Shown in pieces: positions 1-6,769 of a stretch of DNA of 20,212 nucleotides. A program made the position numbers and the translations under genes. Below the pieces are notes generated by a model. It was given only the letters and a program-made list of their open reading frames with translations. It had not been told where the DNA came from and did no database searches. Location: assembly GCA_002498925.1 (NCBI GenBank), contig DAJH01000006.1:2085-22296 (forward strand), written 5' to 3'. Source of the DNA: Euryarchaeota archaeon UBA173 (GTDB lineage Archaea; Thermoplasmatota; Poseidoniia; Poseidoniales; Thalassarchaeaceae). Positions within the stretch are counted from its first letter, which is position 1, and every line of letters starts with the position of its first letter.

Positions 1-56
1 GTAGCTTCCGTTAAGGACAAGAATTCTTCAACGGCAAAGCTATTGCCGCCTCCTGG

Positions 57-1079
57 TTATTTGGGTGAGAAGTCAAGAAGTATCTTGCCACGATTCTTCC
101 GGTCATGCATATGCAATTGCGCCTTTGCAACATCTTCGAATCTCCACACCGAGTCGATAATGGGTTCAATTTCTCCCTTCAGTAACATTCCTGAGAGAGT
201 AGCTAGATGTCCCTTGAAAATAGACTCATCTTCAAGCAGTCCCATGTGGACTCCAAAAATTGCCTTGTTACTGCTCATCATCTTCAGAGGGTCAAATCTC
301 GGGGTCGACCGCCACATTCTAAATGCAGACAGAACCGATCTCTTGTCGCCCCTGACGGCATTAGACGCGCCAAATAAATACAGCTTCCCTCCCTTCCTGA
401 GAGCTTTGTAGGACTCCATGAGATTCCTGCCAGCCACTGGATCCAATGCATGGTGTACACCCTTCCCTCCTGTCTTTTCTTTACACACCCTAACGAAATC
501 CTCAGAATCCCTGTCGACGAAGGTGACGCCCATTGATTCCACGAATTCCCTCTTTGGTTTCGAAGCGGTACCGACCACAAGTGAAGCCCCATAAGCCTTG
601 GATATCTGAGCTACTGCTGTCCCGACCCCTCCAGCAGCATGGTGAATCAGCACTGTGTCACCTCGTGTAATTCCACCCAGGTGTACCAGCATATGGAATG
701 CAGTCCCGTAGGTCACAGGGATCGCGGCAGCTTGATCGTAGGTCACCGAATCAGGAATTTTTATCACTCTGTTGGAATCTAAAACTACCTGTTCCGAATA
801 ACCACCAAAACCAGTCATTGCTAGAACCCTGTCCCCACATGAAAGTGATGCAACTTCGCTCCCTACCTCGACCACCTCTCCAGAAGCCTCGTAGCCGGGA
901 GTGAATGGCGGGTCTGGATTAGAACCATAGAGCCCCTGCCTCATCATTAGGTCGGCGAAGTTTATCCCCGCACGATGAATCATAATCCTAACCTGCTTGG
1001 GCCCTGGAACGGGTTCTGGACACTCAACTATCTCGATCGAGTCGACGCCCCCAGTTCTTGGATAGATGACCTTCCGCAT
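57..1079 (-). CDS. Zinc-independent quinone oxidoreductase / VAT-1-like MDR dehydrogenase
   Basis: Medium-chain dehydrogenase/reductase that probably reduces a quinone or enone with NADPH in the cytosol. The start at 1079 gives 340 residues. The N-terminal GroES-like fold holds the family pattern AGINFADLMMRQGLY (about residues 37-51), and GDRVLAM follows near 82. The Rossmann nucleotide-binding turn HHAAGGVGTAVAQI lies around 146-159, with a basic cluster (SKPKRE) after the second strand that suits NADPH. The four structural-zinc cysteines and the catalytic zinc ligands of alcohol dehydrogenases are absent, which separates it from Zn-ADHs. The ATG at 1079 has GGAG about eight bases upstream; a GTG at 1088 would add three residues. 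It is last in a minus-strand run, 34 bases after the nitroreductase. The substrate cannot be read from sequence; crotonyl-CoA reductase-like relatives are possible but less similar. Confidence 0.9.
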   Translation of the reverse strand: MRKVIYPRTGGVDSIEIVECPEPVPGPKQVRIMIHRAGINFADLMMRQGLYGSNPDPPFTPGYEASGEVVEVGSEVASLSCGDRVLAMTGFGGYSEQVVLDSNRVIKIPDSVTYDQAAAIPVTYGTAFHMLVHLGGITRGDTVLIHHAAGGVGTAVAQISKAYGASLVVGTASKPKREFVESMGVTFVDRDSEDFVRVCKEKTGGKGVHHALDPVAGRNLMESYKALRKGGKLYLFGASNAVRGDKRSVLSAFRMWRSTPRFDPLKMMSSNKAIFGVHMGLLEDESIFKGHLATLSGMLLKGEIEPIIDSVWRFEDVAKAQLHMHDRKNRGKILLDFSPK

Positions 1080-1113
1080 TCCCTTCACTCCGGTAAATAA
1101 TAAACATCGACTA

Positions 1114-1686
1114 CTAAGGTAGGTAAGTCCTAATTTCCCCTATGCCCTTCTTGCTTTTTGAGGGTATTTCATCTGGGTATCCTATCTTGATGAATCCTAT
1201 TATCCTCTCCCGATCCTTCATGGCACCTATCGTCGAGTAAGCTAAATCAGAACGAGTGATTGCTCCGGTGCTCCATTGAGAGCCTACTCCATTACCCCAA
1301 AGTGAAAGAATCAGATTGTGCGTAGCACACACTGTAGCAGCATAGTCCTCCTCCTCTCGAAAACTATCATTTGGACTCAAAGCGGTAGTTACACAAATTA
1401 GTACTGGTGGCGAGAGTATCTTGTCGATCGCTCTGGTGACCATTTCCCCAGAATCGCCTTCGCCTGCATATTTCTTTACAGCCAGACTCTTTATCTCAGG
1501 AATTAGTGTATTCCGGGAATCCCTCCCCATTACGTAGAACTTCCAGGGATGGGTATTCTTGTGGCACGGCGCATTCCGGGCTGCCTCAAAACCCATCTCT
1601 AAGATTCTTGAATCAACTTCCTCACTGCTATACCTGTATATGGTGCGCCTCGAGGTAATTGCTTCCTGAATCCCACTCATCCACAT
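1114..1686 (-). CDS. Nitroreductase-family FMN oxidoreductase
   Basis: Flavoprotein of the nitroreductase fold, normally an FMN-binding dimer that uses NAD(P)H to reduce nitro compounds, quinones or flavins. It opens with the family signature SRRTIYRYSSEEVD, whose RR contacts the FMN phosphate. Then come the AARNAPCHKNTHPWKFYVM segment, matching the usual 'A.SA.N.QPW.F.V' flavin-contact region, a central ILSLWGNGVGSQWSTG helix-turn and a final GFIKIGYPDEIP strand ('G.iGyP'). At about 191 residues it has the usual family length. The ATG at 1686 overlaps the TGA of the upstream pterin dehydratase by one base (TGATG), so the pair is probably translationally coupled; an in-frame GTG lies one codon upstream. 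The true substrate is unknown. The pairing with a pterin enzyme hints at redox or cofactor recycling, but that is inference. Confidence 0.9.
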   Translation of the reverse strand: MWMSGIQEAITSRRTIYRYSSEEVDSRILEMGFEAARNAPCHKNTHPWKFYVMGRDSRNTLIPEIKSLAVKKYAGEGDSGEMVTRAIDKILSPPVLICVTTALSPNDSFREEEDYAATVCATHNLILSLWGNGVGSQWSTGAITRSDLAYSTIGAMKDRERIIGFIKIGYPDEIPSKSKKGIGEIRTYLP

Positions 1687-2018
1687 CACCGTTCGATTCT
1701 ATCGAACTTTGCAGCCAAGAAGAAGTCAGACTCTGTTAGCCCGTCAATTTTGTGAGTCCAGATCGCTGCCTTGACTCTGCCCCAACCCACCTCGAAGTCT
1801 GCATGGTGTCCCTCATCCTCGCAAATCCCTCCAGCTAAGTTGACGAATTCTAGGGCAGAGGAAAAGTCTGGAAATGACCACTCTTTCTGCAGGTGATGGC
1901 TTTCCACAACTTCCCAGCCCCCATTGAGGCCCGGCATTAGGCTAGAAATCTCTTCACTCGTAAGTGGGGGCTGCCCGCCCTCGCAAGCCAAACACTTCTT
2001 TTCTGCAAGATCATCCAT
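1686..2018 (-). CDS. phhB: Pterin-4a-carbinolamine dehydratase (PCD/PhhB/DCoH family)
   Basis: Dehydrates 4a-hydroxytetrahydropterin to quinonoid dihydropterin, recycling the cofactor of aromatic amino-acid hydroxylases. Family members in organisms without such hydroxylases are thought to serve other pterin or molybdopterin roles. The 110 residues from the ATG at 2018 show the full fold: an N-terminal CxxCEGGQPPLT segment (residues 9-20), the GGW and F-SFPDFSSALEFVN helix, and the active-site EDEGHHADFEVGWGRVKAAIWTH with His71, His72 and His89. The GTG at 2030 would overlap the upstream gene by ten bases. The ATG at 2018 starts two bases after that gene's stop and has GGGG nearby, so it is preferred. 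No phenylalanine hydroxylase is in the window, but a pteridine-reductase-like SDR and FolB lie 17 kb away at 19021-20189, so pterin chemistry is present in this organism. Confidence 0.92.
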   Translation of the reverse strand: MDDLAEKKCLACEGGQPPLTSEEISSLMPGLNGGWEVVESHHLQKEWSFPDFSSALEFVNLAGGICEDEGHHADFEVGWGRVKAAIWTHKIDGLTESDFFLAAKFDRIER

Positions 2019-2020
2019 AG

Positions 2021-2473
2021 TTATCCCCACAAATTATTGTCTTGCCTTCCGTCAGCCATTTGCTCGGCCTTTTCCTGCATCATGGAACGAAGACGCATGT
2101 CTTCTTTCTCGAATTTCATCATCTCCTTATCTTCTAGATAGGGGAGTCTCATATGTGCTAGTAGCCTAACTTCTACAATCACGTCTCTTGCTATTGATCT
2201 AAACGACTCCTCTTCGTCCATAATCTCTACCGCATTCCTGGTTGTCCCCAGCAGCATGCCCCTCACCCAGTTATCAGATCCCTCCGGAAGGGCTCTGGAA
2301 TCAATCAATATCTCAAGCAGGTCGTCCTTCCTGAGTCCCGCCCTCCTACCTGAGAGTGGGCCATGGAAAACATCCTGAAGCTCGTCTAAAGATGGTGATC
2401 CATGTGCCTCGTGAATTTTACGGGCCCAATCTGGGAGACTGCTCTCCATACTCCCTTCTTCGATGTCCGGCAT
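2021..2473 (-). CDS. Hypothetical acidic, mostly helical protein
   Basis: I do not recognise a family. The 150-residue product is rich in Glu, Asp, Arg and Met, has no signal peptide, membrane segment or paired cysteines, and looks largely helical. A central part (residues about 25-75) contains a glycine/arginine patch (PLSGRRAGLRKDD) followed by LLEILIDSR. The C-terminal third is a charged helix of possible coiled-coil character (MRLPYLEDKEMMKFEKEDMRLRSMMQEKAEQM). The ATG at 2473 has GGAGGGG five bases upstream; an in-frame ATG at 2449 is an alternative. It heads the minus-strand run and ends two bases before the pterin dehydratase start, so it is very probably co-transcribed with it. That spacing is the only clue to function. 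It faces the NOG1-like GTPase across a divergent gap of about 110 bases. Confidence 0.75.
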   Translation of the reverse strand: MPDIEEGSMESSLPDWARKIHEAHGSPSLDELQDVFHGPLSGRRAGLRKDDLLEILIDSRALPEGSDNWVRGMLLGTTRNAVEIMDEEESFRSIARDVIVEVRLLAHMRLPYLEDKEMMKFEKEDMRLRSMMQEKAEQMADGRQDNNLWG

Positions 2474-2508
2474 GCCCCTCCGTGGGGAACGTCATAGAAA
2501 AGGAGTGT

Positions 2509-2536
2509 GTTCAGAATTCTACTAATTTCTGTGAAC
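2509..2536. promoter_or_regulatory. Imperfect inverted repeat in a divergent intergenic region
   Basis: The arms GTTCAGAATT (2509-2518) and AATTTCTGTGAAC (2524-2536) pair around a five-base spacer if two small bulges are allowed. The repeat sits between the divergent starts of the unknown 150-residue gene (2473) and the NOG1-like GTPase (2583), where an operator or a bidirectional promoter would be expected. No clear archaeal TATA box accompanies it. The match is imperfect and short, so chance is a real alternative. Confidence 0.2.
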
Positions 2537-2582
2537 TGCTCACTTGAAGAGGGATGGTTGCAGCGGAGCGGCCGAGGAAGGC

Positions 2583-3620
2583 ATGGCATCGGTCGAGTGG
2601 CGTAGGATTCCAACGGTCCTGAGGACTGATGAGATTCTGGATAAAGCATTCAGGCGTGCTAGCAAGCAACCGGATACTGTAGAGGACCCAGATAAGTACC
2701 ATAGGGTCCGCAAGCAGATGAATAAGATGGTCCAATCCGCAGCATCAGTAATAGATACAACTTTGATCGCATATGTAGAAAGGTGGCCCAGCCTGAATGC
2801 TCTTTCACCCTTCGACCAGGCACTGGTTGAAGCTGCGGTAGGTAGTGATGAATATAGGAGGTGTCTGGGAACTATCCAGTGGGCTGCTGAAAGAGTCAGA
2901 TCGATAGCCGGTGACACTCAAAGGAAGATATTGAGGCTGCGGGATATTGATGGATTCCATCAAGCAAGGAGGGCAGCTTACGGAAGGTTTTCCTCAATCT
3001 TGGATCAGGTTTCTTCTGAGATAGAGTGGTTAGGCGCGGCACGTGACACATTGAGGGCGCTTCCCTCAATCGACTCGATGGAGCCATGTATCGTGGTAGC
3101 TGGCTCACCAAATGTCGGTAAATCGGCACTAATCACGGTTTTATCTAGTGGAGAGCCAGAGGTTGCCGCGTATCCTTTCACTACCAAACAGTTGCACTTG
3201 GGGCACTTCACCCATAGGAGGAGGAAATATCAGATGGTAGATACCCCCGGTCTACTCGATCGTCCAATGTCAGAAAGGAATAGTATCGAGATGCAGGCTA
3301 TTGCAGCTTTGGAGAATGTGGGGGATGTTCTACTTTTTTTGATTGACTCCACCGAATCATCGACAACCCCTCTCTCGGAACAGGAACATCTCCTAGGTGA
3401 GGTCAGGGGATTGATATCTGAGAGGCCAATTTTAGTTGTCCAAAGTAAGTCTGACCTCCATGAAGCCCCGCCGGAGGGTCTCGGACTCATGGTTAGCGCC
3501 GAGAGCGGTGAGGGAGTAGAGGAATTACGAGCGATACTTGTGGAGATGATTGCAGCAGACGAAGTAGTCGACCCACTGAAACTCCCTGAGAACTGGCCTA
3601 GGAATGATTTGTCTGAGTGA
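2583..3620 (+). CDS. NOG1-type GTPase (archaeal nucleolar GTP-binding protein 1 homologue)
   Basis: Circularly ordinary TRAFAC GTPase of the Obg/NOG1 branch. In eukaryotes NOG1 acts in 60S ribosome assembly, and archaeal homologues are presumed to act on the large subunit. The first ~165 residues form the charged helical NOG1 N-domain (PTVLRTDEILDKAFRRAS and the following helices). G1 is GSPNVGKS (about 174-181). The G2 region has the NOG1/Obg hallmark YPFTTKQLHLGH. G3 is DTPGLLDRPMSERNSIE, with the NOG1-specific 'RP..ERN.IE' continuation, and G4 is SKSD. The canonical Asn of NKxD is therefore Ser, which may loosen guanine contacts. The ATG at 2583 (345 aa) follows GAGGAAGG directly. An in-frame TTG at 2544 would add 13 residues of low-complexity sequence and is less likely. 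The stop abuts the stop of the mini zinc ribbon on the other strand. Confidence 0.92.
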   Translation: MASVEWRRIPTVLRTDEILDKAFRRASKQPDTVEDPDKYHRVRKQMNKMVQSAASVIDTTLIAYVERWPSLNALSPFDQALVEAAVGSDEYRRCLGTIQWAAERVRSIAGDTQRKILRLRDIDGFHQARRAAYGRFSSILDQVSSEIEWLGAARDTLRALPSIDSMEPCIVVAGSPNVGKSALITVLSSGEPEVAAYPFTTKQLHLGHFTHRRRKYQMVDTPGLLDRPMSERNSIEMQAIAALENVGDVLLFLIDSTESSTTPLSEQEHLLGEVRGLISERPILVVQSKSDLHEAPPEGLGLMVSAESGEGVEELRAILVEMIAADEVVDPLKLPENWPRNDLSE

Positions 3621-3740
3621 CTATCCTATGTGCCAGTTGTGTCCGCATACTGTACAATATAGGTCGAAACCACCGATAGAGACGGGCAGACCACCAATAT
3701 CGATCTTAGACCCGCACCCGGGACATTTCTCTGCGGCCAT
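3621..3740 (-). CDS. Mini zinc-ribbon protein, 39 residues
   Basis: A very short reading frame that usual length cut-offs would miss. Translating the minus strand from the ATG at 3740 gives 39 residues starting MAAEKCPGCGSKIDIGG and ending YCTVCGHNWHIG, then TAG at 3621-3623. Two CxxC knuckles, CPGC (residues 6-9) and CTVC (29-32), each followed by Gly, are 19 residues apart and form a textbook single zinc ribbon, with an aromatic and a His just after the second knuckle. Its stop lies immediately beside the NOG1 stop on the opposite strand, so the space is exactly filled. It is the last gene of the run from UMP kinase through two membrane proteins, 45 bases after the previous stop. The function is unknown; such ribbons often bind nucleic acid or act as subunits of larger complexes. 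Confidence 0.75.
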   Translation of the reverse strand: MAAEKCPGCGSKIDIGGLPVSIGGFDLYCTVCGHNWHIG

Positions 3741-3785
3741 ACACGTCCCACTATGATTCGGTTCTTCAAGGAAACTGTGAACACA

Positions 3786-4370
3786 TCAGGACTCCCTGAA
3801 TTTCTTCCACAGGCTCTTGATTGGGAATGCCATCTCTCCTGCTCCTGCAAGTAACATTATTGCCACTCCCGCAAGAACAATCTCTACAAATGAAGAGAAG
3901 TGAATTTTCGTCTTTATTGTAACTATCTGCTCGTCCAGAGTGGAGCCATCCTTGCCAGCAGTGACAAACCTATACTCGCCAGGCTCCAGAGTAAATTCAA
4001 ACTCCCCTTCATCGGAGTCTGGCCCCCCTGCCACGTAATCGAAGTCCTCGGAGGTGCAGGAAGTCAGTCCGTTCGAATCAGGATTGCAATTTTCTGGAGG
4101 GGGACTCTCAATTACTCCGATCCAACTTCTATCCGGCTCATCCCACTTGATGGTCAACTCAATGTCAAGAAGAACAAATGAAGTCGGAACTTCGAGGTCT
4201 TCCGACGTCATCCCGACCAGGCAACCAACTGAGTCATCAGTACAGGGGACTATCGGCACGTCGGTTCTTGAACTGTCCAAACCGACTCCTAGAAGGCTAC
4301 CTATGACCAATAGTGCGCATACAGTTCCCACTGCCCCAGGAAGGATGGAAAGAAGCCTTACCATGTTCAT
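3786..4370 (-). CDS. Hypothetical membrane protein with two transmembrane segments and a cysteine-bearing outer domain
   Basis: I recognise no family. The 194 residues start with a hydrophobic segment (about 7-31, ILPGAVGTVCALLVIGSLLG) and end with another (about 161-183, FVEIVLAGVAIMLLAGAGEM) followed by a basic tail (KSLWKKFRES). Positive-inside logic places both ends in the cytosol and the roughly 130-residue middle outside. That middle is acidic, beta-rich in appearance and has four cysteines (43, 50, 95, 105) that could form two disulfides. A FEFTLEPGEYRFVTAGKDGSTLDEQIVTI stretch looks like an immunoglobulin-like or jelly-roll strand pair. GGTGG precedes the ATG. It lies 18 bases after the DUF2116-like gene, also a membrane protein, so the two probably work or are at least expressed together. 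A role in surface sensing or envelope assembly is a guess. Confidence 0.8.
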   Translation of the reverse strand: MNMVRLLSILPGAVGTVCALLVIGSLLGVGLDSSRTDVPIVPCTDDSVGCLVGMTSEDLEVPTSFVLLDIELTIKWDEPDRSWIGVIESPPPENCNPDSNGLTSCTSEDFDYVAGGPDSDEGEFEFTLEPGEYRFVTAGKDGSTLDEQIVTIKTKIHFSSFVEIVLAGVAIMLLAGAGEMAFPIKSLWKKFRES

Positions 4371-4388
4371 TTTACCACCAATTCCCCC

Positions 4389-4706
4389 TCAAACAACCCC
4401 TCCGGCCATCTGCAAAAGAAGTAGAAGTATTGCAATGCCCGGGAACAAGTACATCATTATCGTCAGCCTCTTCCTAGATGCCTCCCTCTTCTCATTCTTC
4501 TGGATACAAGCCTCCTCTGAACAAACCGCTGGGTCACTATCTAGTGTAATCGGAGTCCAACAGACTACGCAATGCCGATGTGAATCTATGGACATCGCGC
4601 TATTGGAACGCTTCCTTTTCTCCTCTTTCTTACGCTTGGAAGCGGCATCTCTTGCTTCCTGAGCCGTTCTCCTCGCGGCTTTGGCTATTCTATCAGTTCT
4701 ACTCAA
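4389..4706 (-). CDS. DUF2116-like tail-anchored zinc-ribbon protein
   Basis: The 105-residue protein has three parts. A strongly basic/charged N-terminal helix (1-35, many Arg, Lys, Glu and Ala) comes first. A treble-clef or zinc-ribbon motif follows, HRHCVVCWTPI...VCSEEACIQKNEK, with Cys46, Cys49, Cys62 and Cys67 preceded by His45. A single C-terminal membrane helix (about 82-103, LTIMMYLFPGIAILLLLLQM) ends the chain. This order, including the 'CSeeC....n.kr' continuation, matches the archaeal DUF2116 family, which is widespread but uncharacterised. The ribbon faces the cytosol if the protein is tail-anchored. The gene starts four bases after the UMP kinase stop, so it is almost certainly co-transcribed with it. 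Usual DUF2116 proteins are shorter; the extra N-terminal charged helix is a lineage feature. Confidence 0.82.
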   Translation of the reverse strand: MSRTDRIAKAARRTAQEARDAASKRKKEEKRKRSNSAMSIDSHRHCVVCWTPITLDSDPAVCSEEACIQKNEKREASRKRLTIMMYLFPGIAILLLLLQMAGGVV

Positions 4707-4710
4707 GGAA

Positions 4711-5415
4711 TCACGCCCCTCTGACTACCGTCCCTACAAACTCGCCACCAACTATGGCAGCACGAATCAGGTCTACATTTCTCCCATCAAGGACATTCAG
4801 GGTCATGTTTGAGATATTGGCCTCGGAAACTCCAACTGGATCGACAATCTGAGAAGCACCCGCCCTCGAATGTTCGGCGGGCCCGACAATTTCCTGAAGC
4901 TGGTCGTGCGTGAGAAAATCATGAGATTCAGCTTCAGGATTAGTCTTGGGGTCCTCTCCGAAGACTTTGGGCACATTTGTCGCTATTATGCACCTGTCGG
5001 CACCAGATGCAATAGCAAAACGTATCGCCACTGCGTCTGTAGTATGTCCAGGGGTTGTCCCCCCCATTACCACGACAGGCCTCTCTTCGAGAAGTAAAAC
5101 CGCTTCATCTACCCTATTTGGAATGGTTCCAGAAACTGAAACACCCGCATCTGAAAGGGCCTCCCTAACTATAGTTGCATTCAGCCTAGTGGCGGCAATG
5201 CCGATCTTGTCCAGATGCCCCTCGTTATTGATTAGAGGCCTAGCCAGATCAATGCCCTCCCTGGCAGGGGCACCCCCTCCAACTACAATGCCAATCCTAT
5301 CTTCCATTGAAACTCTGTCTCTGATCACCGATACGAGTCCTTCGAGCCAAGCATGACGCTCCTCTATTTCTGGCCTGAGGAGGCTGCCTCCGATAGCTGC
5401 GATAACTGTCGCCAT
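4711..5415 (-). CDS. pyrH: Uridylate kinase (UMP kinase), archaeal type
   Basis: Amino-acid-kinase-fold enzyme that phosphorylates UMP to UDP with ATP in pyrimidine synthesis. It shows IGGSLLRP (phosphate loop, about residues 6-13), IVVGGGAPAREGIDLAR (substrate loop), the strong VVVMGGTTPGHTTDAVAIRFA nucleoside-monophosphate motif, and IATNVPKVFGEDPKTNPEA, which reads like the archaeal 'aTnVdGVY..DPk..p.A' ATP-site segment with the DG replaced by PK. At 234 residues it has the archaeal length. The ATG at 5415 places the phosphate loop at the usual distance from the N-terminus. A TTG at 5445 would add ten residues not seen in the family. It leads a minus-strand run with the DUF2116-like, membrane and mini zinc-ribbon genes, and diverges from aRF1 across about 97 bases. 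Confidence 0.93.
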   Translation of the reverse strand: MATVIAAIGGSLLRPEIEERHAWLEGLVSVIRDRVSMEDRIGIVVGGGAPAREGIDLARPLINNEGHLDKIGIAATRLNATIVREALSDAGVSVSGTIPNRVDEAVLLLEERPVVVMGGTTPGHTTDAVAIRFAIASGADRCIIATNVPKVFGEDPKTNPEAESHDFLTHDQLQEIVGPAEHSRAGASQIVDPVGVSEANISNMTLNVLDGRNVDLIRAAIVGGEFVGTVVRGA

Positions 5416-5500
5416 CGACCAATGGGCTGGGACGTCCCCTTTCAATGCCTATGCCCAACCATCGTCTAAGGGTTGAAATGCTGCCCCTCCGGCCTTCCGC

Positions 5501-5507
5501 AGGAGGG
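5501..5507 (+). promoter_or_regulatory. Strong Shine-Dalgarno for aRF1
   Basis: AGGAGGG lies five bases before the ATG at 5513 and is among the best ribosome-binding sites in the window. It fixes that start and shows that the aRF1 mRNA carries a leader, in contrast to lipA, which has no such site. Confidence 0.7.
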
Positions 5508-5512
5508 TAGGT

Positions 5513-6760
5513 ATGTCTGACGAGCTTGAACTTCAGCAGCGCAGACTCCGTCTGAAGAAAGCAGTAGGGGAACTGTCATCAATGAAGGGCATGGGCACGG
5601 AACTCGTTTCATTGGTCATTCCCCCAGACAAAATGATTCACGACGTCCGGCATCAATTGTCCAATGAGGCAGGACAGGCCGCCAATATCAAATCCAAGTC
5701 GACTAGGAAGCACGTTTCGGACGCCATTGAATCTGCAATGGCTTCTCTGAATAGGTACAAAACTCCCGGGGAAAGGGGAATAGCACTCTTTGTCGGGTAT
5801 GTCATTGTAGGGAATAACAAGACGAGGCTCGTAAGCGTGGTAGTGGATGACCCTCCGGAACCATTCGGCTCCTACAGATACAGATGCGGTTCGACATTTG
5901 AGTTGAGCCAACTCGAGGAAATGCTCATCGATAGGACCGCTTATGGCCTCTTCGTAATCGACCGTTCTGAGTCGGCATACGGTCTGGCTAGCGGGAAGAG
6001 GTTGCATTGCCAGGAGCATGTAACTTCACTTGTTCCATCGAAGCACGGTAGAGGCGGACAGTCCGCCCAGCGATTCGAGAGATTGATCGAAGAAGCGGCT
6101 GATAAATTCTTCAAGAAATCAGCAGAGAGAGCCTGCTCTTACTGGCTACCGATGATCGAAGACCTCCAAGGAATAATCATCGGAGGGCCCGGTGCAACCA
6201 AGGACTACGTCGTAAAAAATGACTATTTCCATCACGAAATAAAGAAACTCATCAGAGAACCATTCTTCGATGTAGGGTACTCCAACGAGAGTGGCCTCAG
6301 GGAGCTTATCCAACGTGCAGGCGGACTCATGGATCAGATTGAATTGGATGTCGAGAGGAAACTCGTCGACTCTTTCCTCAGGGAGGTCATGCAGGCCCAT
6401 CCTAAGGCGACATATGGCGAGGTGATGATTAGGACCGCCTTGGAACAAGGCGCGGTTGACAGGCTCCTCCTCTCTGAGAATATAACCGATAGGAGAGTAA
6501 CATGGATGTGCAAGAGTTGCGGCAATGAGTGGGAACAGACCCAGAAGAGCCGCTCCGAAACTCCAGCCTGTAAATCGTGTTCTTCAGGGGATGTCAAAGA
6601 GAACCTGGAAAAGTCAATGGATTTGATGGACGAACTCACTATCCTAGCTGGCCATACATCGGCATCAGTGACCTTGGTCTCCATGGATACGGAGGAGGGA
6701 GCTACCCTGTACGAAGCCTTTGGGGGAATTGCAGCTCTGTTGAGGTATCCATTATCCTGA
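5513..6760 (+). CDS. prf1: Peptide chain release factor aRF1 (eRF1 family)
   Basis: Recognises all three stop codons and triggers release of the finished peptide. The family exists only in Archaea and eukaryotes, so it is the strongest domain marker here. Domain 1 has the NIKS motif (residues 58-61, NIKSKSTRKHV) and the YxCxxxF motif (123-129), both part of stop-codon recognition. Domain 2 carries HGRGGQSAQRFERL, with GGQ at 181-183 entering the peptidyl-transferase centre. Domain 3 near the C-terminus has a zinc-ribbon insertion with CKSC...CKSC, then the ASVTLVSMDTEEGATLYEAFGGIAALLRY ending typical of aRF1. The length of 415 residues is normal for archaea. The start is fixed by a strong Shine-Dalgarno. 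Arginyl-tRNA synthetase begins nine bases after its stop, so the two form a translation operon. Confidence 0.97.
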   Translation: MSDELELQQRRLRLKKAVGELSSMKGMGTELVSLVIPPDKMIHDVRHQLSNEAGQAANIKSKSTRKHVSDAIESAMASLNRYKTPGERGIALFVGYVIVGNNKTRLVSVVVDDPPEPFGSYRYRCGSTFELSQLEEMLIDRTAYGLFVIDRSESAYGLASGKRLHCQEHVTSLVPSKHGRGGQSAQRFERLIEEAADKFFKKSAERACSYWLPMIEDLQGIIIGGPGATKDYVVKNDYFHHEIKKLIREPFFDVGYSNESGLRELIQRAGGLMDQIELDVERKLVDSFLREVMQAHPKATYGEVMIRTALEQGAVDRLLLSENITDRRVTWMCKSCGNEWEQTQKSRSETPACKSCSSGDVKENLEKSMDLMDELTILAGHTSASVTLVSMDTEEGATLYEAFGGIAALLRYPLS

Positions 6761-6769
6761 GGTGGAAAA

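Noticed and set aside
1..56. Possible partial gene or terminator at the left edge; a GGCAA/TTGCC hairpin (33-47) and a CCTCCT that is a Shine-Dalgarno on the minus strand
   Set aside because: The stem is only five pairs with no T-run, and no ATG/GTG frame of useful length follows the Shine-Dalgarno within the window. Too little sequence to call.
1..411. Open frame on the plus strand running in from the left edge
   Set aside because: It lies antisense to the well-supported quinone oxidoreductase gene and its translation shows no family features.
1094..1104. TTTATTATTTA on the minus strand as a TATA box for the quinone oxidoreductase
   Set aside because: It is too close to the start (about 20 bases centre to ATG), and a Shine-Dalgarno precedes the ATG, so the geometry does not fit; AT-rich chance is likely.
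4054..4662. 202-residue plus-strand frame opposite the two membrane-protein genes
   Set aside because: It spans two minus-strand genes with sound starts, membrane helices and cysteine motifs, and has no coherent features itself.
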